A stretch of 64,000 nucleotides of DNA, from assembly GCA_035317825.1 (NCBI GenBank), contig DATHGB010000009.1:38910-102909 (forward strand), given 5' to 3'. Both the position numbers and the translations under genes were made by a program. This stretch comes from Candidatus Saccharimonadales bacterium. GTDB taxonomy: Bacteria; Patescibacteriota; Saccharimonadia; Saccharimonadales; Saccharimonadaceae. Of this stretch, positions 41,722 to 51,002 are shown one piece after another; position 1 is the first letter of the stretch, and each line of letters begins with the position of its first letter. The notes below the pieces were generated by a model, which was not told the DNA's origin, made no database searches, and saw nothing but the letters and a program-made list of their open reading frames with translations.

Positions 41722-43050
41722 GTGAGAGATACTAGATCGAGTAAGCCGCTTAGACCACTCGTTATACCTGACCGCCAGGCTTCTTCTTTGCAGCGTCATA
41801 TTAATTACCGTCGTCAATTAAATATTCATAAGCGTGGAGTTGTGACCTCTAAAAATATTGCCAGCCAGGCCAAGGAAACGCCTCTAACCCCTAAGCCTCT
41901 CCTTTTACTTGCTCCTCCACAACAGACACTCTTGCTTCCAGAAATAACAGAGCAGCCTACCGATAGTCCCAAGCAACTCGCTTTATTACTCCCCGCTCAC
42001 AATGAAGAACTTATCATTGAAACGACTATTCGTTCCGCCATTGCCGCCGGTCAGTCTATTGAAGATATCTATGTAGTCAACGACCATTCTTCAGACAATA
42101 CCCAAGCAATTGCCACCAGACTACTAGGAAAAAATAACGTCCTGAACGTTAAGCGTAGCGGAAAAGCACTGGCTGTCAGAAAAGCAATTACCAAATTCGA
42201 AATAGAATCGCGCTATACGTGGTTACATGTTGCCGATGCCGATAGCGTTTTTTCACAGGACTACTTTAGGCATTACCGAGCCAAACTTGACCCTAAAAAA
42301 TACGCTGTTGCCGTAGGTTTTGTCCAAAGCCTTCGTGGCAACTGGATTAGCACGTACCGAGCACTGACCTATACGTACAGCCAGCAGGTGACGCGTCGTG
42401 TTCAAGCTAAACTTGGCATGATATCCGTATTCCCTGGCCCTATAACCTGTTTTAGGACTGATATTATTACTCATTTAGATTTTGGCGGCTCTAGTTTGAC
42501 GGAGGATTTCGATATTACGCTTCAGGTACACCGAAAAAAACTTGGTAACATCCTCTTTATTCCCCAGGCGGTTAATTTTACCCAAGATCCTCAATCGTAT
42601 AGCGATTTCAACAAGCAAAACCTCCGTTGGCAACGAGGATTCTTCCAGGGCGTTCAAAAATACAAGATTGGCCTGCACGGACAACGGATCGATATGAGCC
42701 TCGGTTTTCAGATGCTGCAGACAATCCTGTTTCTCATACAGTCATTCGTGCTGCTTCCGGTCATATTAGCCTCGACGCATAACTGGATGATTATACCCGT
42801 GATGATTGCGGCTGACATTGTCGTCAACGGATCGATTGCGCTCACCGCGTCGGTCGTTGCAAAACGCTGGATGCTTATCGGAGCGTTGCCTTACTTTTAC
42901 TTCCTTCGTTGGAGCGAAATAGTCGTGTATCTTATTGCATTTGTCGAAGTAATCATTCTTCGCAAGTTCCGAGACAACACCGCTGGATGGTCAACCGAAG
43001 GCCGTCGTTACCAGCTATCAAAGCAAGCACTGCTTGACGTCGCCAAATAG
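41722..43050 (+). CDS. Family-2 glycosyltransferase (PgaC/BcsA-like polysaccharide synthase)
   Basis: The 442-aa protein begins with a long soluble part, then the GT2 catalytic domain: PAHNEELIIETTI, VVNDHSSDNT, VADADS (metal DxD near residue 173), SSLTEDFDI and QNLRWQRGF, the Q..RW motif of processive synthases. Three membrane helices follow near the C-terminus. This combination fits enzymes that make beta-linked N-acetylglucosamine or glucan chains and push them across the membrane. The deacetylase at 44160 would complete a PNAG-like pathway. Confidence 0.86.
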   Translation: MRDTRSSKPLRPLVIPDRQASSLQRHINYRRQLNIHKRGVVTSKNIASQAKETPLTPKPLLLLAPPQQTLLLPEITEQPTDSPKQLALLLPAHNEELIIETTIRSAIAAGQSIEDIYVVNDHSSDNTQAIATRLLGKNNVLNVKRSGKALAVRKAITKFEIESRYTWLHVADADSVFSQDYFRHYRAKLDPKKYAVAVGFVQSLRGNWISTYRALTYTYSQQVTRRVQAKLGMISVFPGPITCFRTDIITHLDFGGSSLTEDFDITLQVHRKKLGNILFIPQAVNFTQDPQSYSDFNKQNLRWQRGFFQGVQKYKIGLHGQRIDMSLGFQMLQTILFLIQSFVLLPVILASTHNWMIIPVMIAADIVVNGSIALTASVVAKRWMLIGALPYFYFLRWSEIVVYLIAFVEVIILRKFRDNTAGWSTEGRRYQLSKQALLDVAK

Positions 43051-43051
43051 T

Positions 43052-43642
43052 CTACGCTTTGTGGTATTCTTTTAAGTCAAAGTAGAACATTTGACGAGTT
43101 TGATTCCAGATACCCGAACAGGTCTGGAGCGTTAGTCGCGGCTTGCCTTCGTACACAAGCGGACGAGTGTCAGTAGGTCTTACCGCTTCGGTCGAAGTAT
43201 ATACATAGGTAAAGACATATCCGTTATCAGTGGTGACAGTTACTTCCGCACCCTGCTGAATTTTAAGCAGTTTGCCAAATATTTCGTCGCTGTTGTGGCC
43301 ATATATGAGCGTATTACCACTGTCTGAATTGACAGGGTTCGTTGGTGTCGCATAAAAGGCAGAGGTGTCACTAAGTGTCCATTCCCCCGTTCGCTCGTCA
43401 TATACACCGTCAGCGATGCTCACATCAATGCCAAGGCTTGATACCGAAATATGACGCGGGATACCCTTAACGAGAGTTGGGGTTTCTTTAAGAGGTGTCT
43501 GAGGCGTAGCGATTGTCACATTAGAGGTCGTAGCAGTAGCCTGCTGTTGCTCCAACCAGGACAAACCAATTGGCGCAACAATAGCCACTCCACTGCCAAA
43601 AAGTAGAATTGATAGTCCAATAAGGTATTTGTGAATATTCAT
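43052..43642 (-). CDS. Sortase-family transpeptidase
   Basis: From ATG 43642 (MNIHKYLIG) the 196-aa protein has an N-terminal membrane anchor, TLIYGHNS with the catalytic His (about residue 113), LTLQTCSG with the catalytic Cys (about residue 172) and a following Arg (NQTRQMFYF). These are the sortase triad. It should anchor proteins with LPXTG-like signals to the cell wall. The small LPLTG protein upstream is the likely substrate. The in-frame start at 43771 would overlap that gene. Confidence 0.88.
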   Translation of the reverse strand: MNIHKYLIGLSILLFGSGVAIVAPIGLSWLEQQQATATTSNVTIATPQTPLKETPTLVKGIPRHISVSSLGIDVSIADGVYDERTGEWTLSDTSAFYATPTNPVNSDSGNTLIYGHNSDEIFGKLLKIQQGAEVTVTTDNGYVFTYVYTSTEAVRPTDTRPLVYEGKPRLTLQTCSGIWNQTRQMFYFDLKEYHKA

Positions 43643-43718
43643 AAAATAATTTCCAAAAATATACAAAGCGGCCACCCCCTTTAGAAAGATAGCCGCATTA
43701 TATAACAAACTGTATTGT

Positions 43719-43883
43719 TTAGATTTCGCTTGCTTGGCGGTTTTTACGTGCCAAAACAAGAGAGACTGCAAATACAGTCACGCCGACTGCAATCAATGTT
43801 GCAGCAGCGATAAAGAGGATGCTATTGTTTCCAGTTAATGGAAGCGCAGCGATGCCTGTTCCGATTGGGATTTTACCGTACAT
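43719..43883 (-). CDS. 54-aa LPXTG mini-protein
   Basis: ATG 43883 follows AAAGGAGA by 8 nt. The product is only MYGKIPIGTGIAA, LPLTG, a hydrophobic helix of about 20 residues and a basic tail LARKNRQ: a bare cell-wall sorting signal. There is no N-terminal signal peptide ahead of it. The sortase gene starts about 75 nt downstream on the same strand. A longer frame from 43946 would overrun the ribosome site. Confidence 0.72.
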   Translation of the reverse strand: MYGKIPIGTGIAALPLTGNNSILFIAAATLIAVGVTVFAVSLVLARKNRQASEI

Positions 43884-44100
43884 AGGTTTTTCTCCTTTGT
43901 ATAAGATATACAGCTCCACGCTGTTTCTCTTATGGTTGATATGCAAATTGGTAGCCTTGCTTATTTACGCAGTCGTTAAGACGACTAACCTAAATACCTC
44001 TCAACTCCTCAATTTATTGTTATATTACACTATTTGTGCATAAATGTAAAGTATATAGTAGAATAGGTTTTACCATAAGCGTGATCGTTGTATTTTTTAC

Positions 44101-44129
44101 TTGACAATATTTGACAATTCGTGTATTGT
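44101..44129 (+). promoter_or_regulatory. Promoter of the deacetylase gene
   Basis: TTGACA (44101-44106) with TATTGT (44124-44129), 17-nt spacer. A second TTGACA repeats at 44111. This gene, unlike many here, keeps a leader with GGAG before ATG 44160. Confidence 0.55.
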
Positions 44130-44159
44130 GGTACATAACAACTTTATGTGGAGTTACCA

Positions 44160-46316
44160 ATGAGACGACTGACACTATATCTATCAATTTTTGCAGTACT
44201 TGCCAGCACTATCTTTAGCGCTGTGCCCGCATTCGCAGCTGATCCCAACCTAATCGCTAACGAATCTGCCGAAACCACAGGTGCTAATAACCTACCTGCT
44301 GACTGGACACAAAGCCGCTGGGGAACAAACTCAGCTACACTTGAATACAAAAACGAAGGCCATACCGGTACTAAGAGCCTGTACGTATCAATGGCTTCAC
44401 GAACTGATGGTGATGCAAAATGGATGCATACGGCAGCTTCCGTTCAGCCAAATGCTTCGTACACCTACACAAGCTGGTACAAATCTAGCATCGCGACTGA
44501 AATCGATCTTCAGTACACCGATACAAGCGGAAACGTTTCTTACGCGTATGTTGATAGCATTGCCCCAAGTACTGACTGGCAACAACTTTCATCTACGTTT
44601 GTCACTCCTGCCAATGTCGCTAAAGTATCCGTGATGCACATCGTTGCAGCACCAGGCTGGCTACAAACTGACGACTTTAACCTTGCGGCTACAGTTGTTG
44701 CACCTCCTGTTGACCAGGACAACTATATTGTTAATGACTCGTTCGAAACAGCAAACGGCAGCATGCCTGCAAGCTGGTACAAAAATAGCTGGGGAACAAA
44801 CTCAGCTCAGTTCAGTTATGAAAATACTGGTCGTACAGGAACACGCAGTGCCAAAGTAACAGTCAGTGCCTACTCTGACGGCGATGCAAAATGGTTTGCG
44901 GAAGCAAGTACTATTACTCCACAAAAAAGTTACCTGTATCGTGATTACTACAAATCAAGCGTTGCCACGCGAGTCGTTGCCGCCTTTATTGATGCGGCCG
45001 GTAATTACACATACCAGGAACTAGTTGGCGCACCAGCAAGCGCAGCGGACTGGGCGCAATATAGCGTAACCTTCACCGCACCTGCTACCGCAGCAAAAGT
45101 ATCTATATACCACGTCATTGACAGCGTTGGCTACCTTACGCTTGATGACACTAGTCTCTACGTTGCCCTTCCTACGCCAACAGATCCTGTTATTCCTAAC
45201 GCTTCACTCGAAACAGGAACAGCAAATCCTACTAACTGGCAAAAAAATAATTGGGGAACGAATAACGCTACTTTCCAGCACGTAAACGAAGGCCGCACCG
45301 GAACTAAAAGCACCAAAGTGACCATGACCAATCATGTCGATGGTGACGCAAAATGGTTCTTTGACCCAATTACAACTATGCAGCCAGGTAATCAGTACCG
45401 CTTTACCGCATGGTACAAGACAAACGTGACGCCACATGCCGTTGCCATGTTCATCATGGCTGACGGTACGGAACAATACTTCGGTATGCCAATTGCTCAA
45501 CCAAACAGCAATGGGGCAACTGAGTGGCAAAAATATACTGATACGTTTAGCGTTCCAGCTGGAGCAGTGTCGTCATCAGTATTCCTTTACATTGATCAAA
45601 ATGGCTGGCTACAAACTGATGACTACAGTCTAACGACATACCACCCTAACGGTTTTTCTCGCCCGCTTCTTACTATGACATTTGATGATGGCCACGAAGA
45701 CAACGCTACTAACGCTCTTCCTATCCTTAATCAATACGGCCTAAAGACTACTCAATGTTTTGCAACATCATTCATTGAAGGACAGTCCCAGCAAGTGATC
45801 AATGGCGTTCTTGCATTCAAGAATACTGGCCATGAAATCTGCTCACATACGGTTACCCACCCATTCATGACGACATTGAATGCAACTAATTTAAAGTACG
45901 AGGCACAGCACTCACAGCAGTACTTGCAGTCGCTAATCGGCAAACCAGTCCCTAACTTTGCGACACCTTACGGAGACTATAACGCAACTGTCGTGAACGA
46001 ACTTAAAAAATACTACCGTTCACACCGAAGCGTTGATGAAGGTTACAACTCAAAGGATAACTTTAACATCTATAACATCCGCGTACAGAACATTCTTGAT
46101 ACAACACCTGCCGAACAAGTTGCGGCTTGGATTGCTCAAGCAGAAACTGATAAAACATGGCTTGTCCTCGTTTACCACCGTATCGCTAATGACCCAGGTC
46201 CTTACGACAGCTACACCAATGTATTCCAACAACACGTCCAGGCTATCGTTAATAGCGGCATTACCGTAAAAACGTACAACGACGCGCTTGACGAAGTCAC
46301 CACCCAGTTACCGTAG
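44160..46316 (+). CDS. Secreted polysaccharide deacetylase with three N-terminal repeat domains
   Basis: From ATG 44160 the 718-aa protein has a signal peptide (cleavage near FAAD), three tandem domains of about 150 aa (residues 26-180, 188-340, 342-495), each with xNxSxET..., W..N.WGTN..., DGDAKW and GYLQTDD-type signatures, then a NodB domain: TFDDGHEDN (metal DD), HEICSHTVTHP (metal HxxxH), FATPYGDYN and TWLVLVYHRI. The repeats look like carbohydrate-binding jelly rolls. It should deacetylate surface polysaccharide, matching the GT2 gene. Confidence 0.87.
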   Translation: MRRLTLYLSIFAVLASTIFSAVPAFAADPNLIANESAETTGANNLPADWTQSRWGTNSATLEYKNEGHTGTKSLYVSMASRTDGDAKWMHTAASVQPNASYTYTSWYKSSIATEIDLQYTDTSGNVSYAYVDSIAPSTDWQQLSSTFVTPANVAKVSVMHIVAAPGWLQTDDFNLAATVVAPPVDQDNYIVNDSFETANGSMPASWYKNSWGTNSAQFSYENTGRTGTRSAKVTVSAYSDGDAKWFAEASTITPQKSYLYRDYYKSSVATRVVAAFIDAAGNYTYQELVGAPASAADWAQYSVTFTAPATAAKVSIYHVIDSVGYLTLDDTSLYVALPTPTDPVIPNASLETGTANPTNWQKNNWGTNNATFQHVNEGRTGTKSTKVTMTNHVDGDAKWFFDPITTMQPGNQYRFTAWYKTNVTPHAVAMFIMADGTEQYFGMPIAQPNSNGATEWQKYTDTFSVPAGAVSSSVFLYIDQNGWLQTDDYSLTTYHPNGFSRPLLTMTFDDGHEDNATNALPILNQYGLKTTQCFATSFIEGQSQQVINGVLAFKNTGHEICSHTVTHPFMTTLNATNLKYEAQHSQQYLQSLIGKPVPNFATPYGDYNATVVNELKKYYRSHRSVDEGYNSKDNFNIYNIRVQNILDTTPAEQVAAWIAQAETDKTWLVLVYHRIANDPGPYDSYTNVFQQHVQAIVNSGITVKTYNDALDEVTTQLP

Positions 46317-46318
46317 TT

Positions 46319-47593
46319 CTATTCATCAGCGTCGAATAACCAAAGAGGAATATTCGCAGCCTGAAGATCATGAGCAAAAGTCTTGAATGCAGTGGTTGAA
46401 GCACTCGTACCTGATTGGCCACTTGGCCAATACGACCAGTCAGTCGCCTCGGGTACGCGTGACTTATCTTCTGCAAAAAGATGCATCGACACTGCAAAGC
46501 CCCCAGCTTGCAGTGTTTTTGCTTGTGCGACGGTCTCGATTAATGACGCAAGGCGCTGCGCAGACGAAACACCTACCTGCCGGCCTGATTGATTAGCATA
46601 TTTAACACCAAACGTGCCCGTATTCAGCCAAATATTTTTAACGTTTAATGCTCTTGCTGCCTCTGCAGCCAAGCTAACTCGCAAATAGTTTTTTGGCGCT
46701 CCATTATTCGAACCCGTTTCGTTGGCAGCCGGAGTCCAAGGAAAACCTTGCAGACCAAAGCTATCTATAAGCCCGCCGGGAATGCCGCTTACATACGGCA
46801 ATAGGCTAACGGCTTTCCCGTCGTTCCAATTAGCCGCAGAAGGATACGAAAGCGTATCCAACATAATGCTTGCTCTACTGCTTGGGAAATATTTCTTTTG
46901 GAACGTTACTGTTTTTGTCACACTCGCTACGAAATCACCTGGATCAACGCTTGTCCATACGGGAATATTTCCCTCAGGAAAAGACACCCATGTCCCCATC
47001 ATCTGATCCGTTATCTGCGCAGACTTTAAAGCGCTAAAATAGGCATCGAGCACCGTGTCATAATTTCCCGCCCGAAACGCTTTCATGTCGACCAGCCCCG
47101 ACGCGGTTGTTGGTTCTAAAAATACAAGTGGCGCAATACCGTAGGTTGCGAACTCCCGTAGCTGGGCAGCGACGTTACGCGCATATTCGCTCGCTTCCCC
47201 GGCCGTCGTGGGCATTGCCACAAAAAATGACAGCTGATTTATGATCCCGCTTCCACATACTTTCTCATACTGTGACAGCTTCCTCAGTTGCGGAGATTCC
47301 GAGGAATTTAAACCTGGCCGCATTGGTGCTGAAGATTGACAGTCAGATGAACGGATCTGTACTGCAGGTGTCTTAGGTACGGTTTTTTTATTTTCAGTAA
47401 CGGGTTTAGTGGATTGATTGTTCTTTTTAGAATTTGACAGCCCCGTATCTGCTATTGTCAGCTTCGCGGGCGAACGAACAACCATCGCCTGCGACAAAGG
47501 CGCGCCGAATAAAGCAATTGTACCGATCATCCCTATCATTACCCCTGTCGATCTTCGCTTGAAGCGCAGTTGCTTTTTTATCGTCAACGTCAT
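46319..47593 (-). CDS. Secreted protein, TIM-barrel hydrolase-like
   Basis: The 424 aa start with a signal peptide (residues 17-36, ending LSQAM). The mature part has repeated alpha/beta segments (FVAMPTTAGEASEYA, IAPLVFLEPT, IMLDTLSYPS, LQGFPWTP, KNIWLNTGTFG) that suggest a TIM barrel of glycoside-hydrolase type; a Glu in FLEPT and an Asp in MLDTLS are candidate catalytic residues. No family assigned. It converges with the deacetylase, 2 nt apart, and may act on the same polymer. Confidence 0.6.
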   Translation of the reverse strand: MTLTIKKQLRFKRRSTGVMIGMIGTIALFGAPLSQAMVVRSPAKLTIADTGLSNSKKNNQSTKPVTENKKTVPKTPAVQIRSSDCQSSAPMRPGLNSSESPQLRKLSQYEKVCGSGIINQLSFFVAMPTTAGEASEYARNVAAQLREFATYGIAPLVFLEPTTASGLVDMKAFRAGNYDTVLDAYFSALKSAQITDQMMGTWVSFPEGNIPVWTSVDPGDFVASVTKTVTFQKKYFPSSRASIMLDTLSYPSAANWNDGKAVSLLPYVSGIPGGLIDSFGLQGFPWTPAANETGSNNGAPKNYLRVSLAAEAARALNVKNIWLNTGTFGVKYANQSGRQVGVSSAQRLASLIETVAQAKTLQAGGFAVSMHLFAEDKSRVPEATDWSYWPSGQSGTSASTTAFKTFAHDLQAANIPLWLFDADE

Positions 47594-47685
47594 TAATAAT
47601 AACTGTACTATGATTTGGATGAATTGGAAAATAAGTTATATTGCTCATGTTAACACTGGTGTGCGCCAGCTGATATGATAGACAT

Positions 47686-48477
47686 ATGGATATGCCACTT
47701 ACAATCTTGCTACATTCGTCTAAAACAATGCGCCCTTCTACTCAAACCCAACCGCTACATCGACCCCTCTTAGGCAAGCAGGCAAAAGAAATCGGAATCT
47801 ACCTTAAAACGCTTTCACCCGAGGAAATCGCAAAATGCATGCACGTTTCTTCGACCCTAGCCGGCAAGACGCATAAACTGATAGCTGACTGGTCTGACAG
47901 CCCCGGCAGACAATCTATTGCGATAGATAGTTTCGTTGGGGATATCTATAGTGGACTTCGGGCAAGCGAACTCTCCAAGAGTGATCGGGATTACGCCGAC
48001 AAAACCCTTCGCATTTTATCGGGATTATACGGGGTAATCCGGCCATACGACGGAATCTGCTCTTACCGGCTGGAAATGGCCTACCGGTTACCTGATCCAA
48101 AGTTTACAAACCTCTACGCGTATTGGAGCGATGCAATTGCCAGATGCTTGCCTACGGAGGGCACGATCGTAAACGTATCTTCCGTCGAGTACACAAAGGC
48201 CGTACTGCCGTTAATGGATAGTAACCGGGTTATTACCCCAAGATTCTTGACAGCCGACCCTAAAACTGGCGATCCGGCATTCGTGGTCGTACATGCCAAG
48301 ATCGCGCGCGGCGCATTCGCGCGGTGGCTTATCACTAGCCGGACAACAAATATCGCCAAATTCTCGGAATTTAGCGATATTGGCTATAGATATAACAAGC
48401 AGCTCAGCACCCCTAGCGGGCCTGTTTTCGTGTGCCAAACCTTTGGCGGTATTGGGCTCAGTATGCGTCTAGACTAG
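47686..48477 (+). CDS. yaaA: YaaA-family peroxide-stress protein
   Basis: The 263-aa protein shows YaaA signature blocks: ILLHSSKTMRPS at the start, ILSGLYGVIRPYDGICSYRLEM in the middle (split here), and VVVHAKIARGAFARWLI and EFSDIGYRYN near the end. YaaA lowers free iron and protects DNA under H2O2 stress, and binds DNA. TATGAT (47674-47679) lies 6 nt before ATG 47686. Overlaps the next gene by 4 nt. Confidence 0.88.
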   Translation: MDMPLTILLHSSKTMRPSTQTQPLHRPLLGKQAKEIGIYLKTLSPEEIAKCMHVSSTLAGKTHKLIADWSDSPGRQSIAIDSFVGDIYSGLRASELSKSDRDYADKTLRILSGLYGVIRPYDGICSYRLEMAYRLPDPKFTNLYAYWSDAIARCLPTEGTIVNVSSVEYTKAVLPLMDSNRVITPRFLTADPKTGDPAFVVVHAKIARGAFARWLITSRTTNIAKFSEFSDIGYRYNKQLSTPSGPVFVCQTFGGIGLSMRLD

Positions 48478-49016
48478 GCTTTTTTAGGAGCGTCAGTTGA
48501 GGTAGTAGTGGCTAGTTTAGGGTGTACTTTAGTTGCAACCATACTAAAGTTATCCCTAATTTCAAACAGGAAGTAGCCCCCGACTGCCGTACCTATGAGC
48601 CCCGATAAAAACGCACCGAAATCCTGATTGGAAAAGAGTGTCAAAATCACTGAAATGACTCCTAGTAGCATCGTTACGAACAGCAATGACCACCCGCGTT
48701 TAAGATGTGCTTTTAGCGGAGAGATCGCCATTATAGATAATGCAAGATCCACGACGAGGATTATCAAGGCAATAATAGCGGGAATAAAAGCCGCTCCATA
48801 GTACACCGACTGCGACATCCCATAGGTGGCAATAAGTGAACCGCCGATAAATAGCCAGCTAAACGCTGGAATGATTACCATCAGCGACAATATAACACCT
48901 ACAAGAATAATCCACCAGATGTTATTTGTGATCCATTTGCGTGCGCCCTCTGGCAAATGCGGTAAACCCTTGTACCATGCTGCGATCGTCACCTCAAGCT
49001 TATTCACAGTTTCCAT
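48474..49016 (-). CDS. Polytopic membrane protein (180 aa)
   Basis: Four to five hydrophobic segments follow the N-terminal amphipathic helix (LEVTIAAWYKGLPHLPEGARKW). The last 25 residues are polar. Not recognised as a named family. Stop overlaps the yaaA stop region by 4 nt on the opposite strand. Two similar-sized membrane genes lie in the same direction in this region. Confidence 0.65.
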   Translation of the reverse strand: METVNKLEVTIAAWYKGLPHLPEGARKWITNNIWWIILVGVILSLMVIIPAFSWLFIGGSLIATYGMSQSVYYGAAFIPAIIALIILVVDLALSIMAISPLKAHLKRGWSLLFVTMLLGVISVILTLFSNQDFGAFLSGLIGTAVGGYFLFEIRDNFSMVATKVHPKLATTTSTDAPKKA

Positions 49017-49075
49017 AACCTTTGACCCCCTGAATTAGTTACTTTTATCATACGCTTTAAGGATAATTACAGCAA

Positions 49076-49558
49076 CTATTTTTTGTGAAGGGATTTTCTG
49101 GGCCATAGACCGTCACATGCCCAAAGATCCAGTAGTATGAGCGCGCCAAAAAACGATATCATCCACTCCCCGATAGGCAGATGTACGGTGTCGCCTAATA
49201 CCCCGCTATTGGGCGCTAAACTAAACGTAATATTAAGCCATATCGACATACCAAACCAAAACAGTAGCACTAGCCAACCGGCAACTACGGATATAACACG
49301 CGCCAACGGGCTAAGTCGCATCCTCAAAAGAAAAGGGAGGGAGGCTACTTCGAATATCACAATGAGTGCTGCGGCAATCGTAGAGGTTTCTTTGCTAGGG
49401 AAAAAATCGAATCCATTAATAACCTCGGCAAATTTCTCATAAGTGAAAAGTTGCCCGACGACCATAACGATCAAAAATGCCGCAAGTATCATAGCCGCTA
49501 CTTGGCTATTTTTAGTCTTAGGGTGTTTGGCCTCTGTTGCATTGACGAAAAAGCTCAT
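49076..49558 (-). CDS. Polytopic membrane protein (160 aa)
   Basis: From ATG 49558 the protein has four hydrophobic segments (VAAMILAAFLIVMVVGQLF, TIAAALIVIFEVASLPFLL and two more), resembling DoxX/MauE-type four-helix proteins, though I cannot assign it firmly. TATACT on the minus strand (49570-49565) ends 6 nt before the ATG, so the message is leaderless and the upstream start at 49612 unlikely. Confidence 0.65.
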   Translation of the reverse strand: MSFFVNATEAKHPKTKNSQVAAMILAAFLIVMVVGQLFTYEKFAEVINGFDFFPSKETSTIAAALIVIFEVASLPFLLRMRLSPLARVISVVAGWLVLLFWFGMSIWLNITFSLAPNSGVLGDTVHLPIGEWMISFFGALILLDLWACDGLWPRKSLHKK

Positions 49559-49735
49559 GTTAGTAGTATACCTTTCATTTCTCTTAACGGAAAGCGTTGT
49601 TATTTTTATCATTTCGCTTGCGCTTTTTGATAATTTAATTTATTGTACTAGGTAGCGAAAGTTACAAAAACAAACATAAACTCCAAAAAACATATGTTGT
49701 GACAGATCGCTCTACGATAACCCACCACAACTTAA

Positions 49736-49762
49736 AAACACCTGACAAAATTTCAGGTGTTT
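49736..49762 (-). terminator. Terminator of trmD
   Basis: On the minus strand CACCTGA and TCAGGTG enclose 7 nt and are followed by TTTTT, immediately after the TrmD stop. It may also act in the other direction. Confidence 0.8.
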
Positions 49763-50416
49763 TTATTTTGCTTTCGGAGAGTTCTCTTCCCGCCACTTGG
49801 CGATAGCCGCGTGATTGCCGCTTAGCAGCACGTCGGGTACTTTCATATCTCTAAATTCCGCTGGCTTGGTATATTGCGGAAATTCTAATGTCTCTCCGTC
49901 ACTAAAGCTTTCAATCTCGGCACTCATTTCCCCGCCGAGTACGCCTGGAATAAGGCGCACGATACTATCAACGATCGTCATTGCTGGTAGTTCACCACCT
50001 GTCAGCACATAGTCGCCCACACTTAGTTCTTGGTCAACAAGTGTCAGAATGCGCTCGTCATAGCCTTCATAGCGCCCACAGACGAAGATATAGCCATGAT
50101 CGGCTATCGCATACTCTTTTGCGATAGATTGCTTCCAGCGCTCTCCTTTGGGGGTCATGAGAAGTACTTTAGCTGCAGGGTCACTTGCTTTGGCTTTTTC
50201 AATCGCCGCGAATAGAGGTTCTGGCTTTAAAAGCATGCCGTCTCCACCGCCATAAGGCGTATCGTCGACCTGACGACGTGGACCTAATCCAAATTCGCGA
50301 AGATCAATCGTCTCGAATTCAACGATCTTATTATCTTGCGCTTTCCACATCATAGAAGCATTCAGCACGCCGCTGAACATCTCGGGGAATAAGGTAATAA
50401 TTTGGATTTTCTTCAT
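49763..50416 (-). CDS. trmD: tRNA (guanine-37-N1)-methyltransferase
   Basis: The 217-aa protein starts MKKIQIITLFPEMF and contains DDTPYGGGDGMLL, FVCGRYEGYDER and SVGDYVLTGGELPAM, which form the deep trefoil-knot SAM site of TrmD. It methylates G37 in tRNAs reading CNN codons and keeps the reading frame. A 7-codon longer start (50437) is possible. It usually neighbours rpsP; here it is separated from rpsP by a small gene and the KH gene. Confidence 0.94.
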   Translation of the reverse strand: MKKIQIITLFPEMFSGVLNASMMWKAQDNKIVEFETIDLREFGLGPRRQVDDTPYGGGDGMLLKPEPLFAAIEKAKASDPAAKVLLMTPKGERWKQSIAKEYAIADHGYIFVCGRYEGYDERILTLVDQELSVGDYVLTGGELPAMTIVDSIVRLIPGVLGGEMSAEIESFSDGETLEFPQYTKPAEFRDMKVPDVLLSGNHAAIAKWREENSPKAK

Positions 50417-50538
50417 CTGTATAAGCTTAACGTACATTGACTTTAATGTCTATATGTGACGATACATACCTAAATAACCCAGTCGGTAGTTTTGAAGGTT
50501 TTGTTTTGCTATACTAGAACATAGAAATTAGAGGATTT

Positions 50539-50865
50539 ATGGAATTTGAACAAAAACCACCAACATCCGATGAAGATCGGCGCTTGGCAGAGGCGAAAAA
50601 ACTAACACTTCAGCCATTGCACGGGGATCTAGCACCCGAAGATGAACCTGACGCAGCGGTTGTTGCACGTCACCTCACGCAGGGAGCACTTGCAAACACG
50701 CCTAATGACACCGAGCAAGCCTCTGTGCCTGTCAGGCCTTCGACTGGGCTCTTAGATCACACTGACGAGCCACAAGCCACTAAACAGAGTAAGAAGGTTA
50801 TTCTTGTTATTACCGCCCTTGTTGTCGCAGGAACTATTCTTACTACTATCGTCTTATCCCTATAG
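50539..50865 (+). CDS. Hypothetical protein with C-terminal membrane helix
   Basis: The 108 aa are acidic and disordered in the first 80 residues, with a tail-anchor helix near the end (KVILVITALVVAGTILTTIV). GAGGA precedes ATG 50539. No family. Its anchor-at-C-terminus layout suggests a membrane-tethered, cytoplasmic domain. Confidence 0.6.
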   Translation: MEFEQKPPTSDEDRRLAEAKKLTLQPLHGDLAPEDEPDAAVVARHLTQGALANTPNDTEQASVPVRPSTGLLDHTDEPQATKQSKKVILVITALVVAGTILTTIVLSL

Positions 50866-50884
50866 GACAATATTCCAAGAATCA

Positions 50885-50915
50885 CAAAACCCGCCATATT
50901 ACAGACGGGTTTAGT
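50885..50915 (+). terminator. Terminator hairpin after the tail-anchored gene
   Basis: AAACCCG and CGGGTTT separated by about 12 nt just behind the gene ending at 50865; only a weak T-tract follows. Confidence 0.45.
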
Positions 50916-51002
50916 GACACATACAAGGCTCTCAACAAATATGGTGATTTTGTTGCTCGCATAGAGCTTTCTCGCAGTTCAGTGTCATTGAACTGTTTAT
51001 GA

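Noticed and set aside
42253..42474. Antisense frames within the GT2, deacetylase and leuS genes
   Set aside because: All lie opposite genes with strong motifs and lack start signals.
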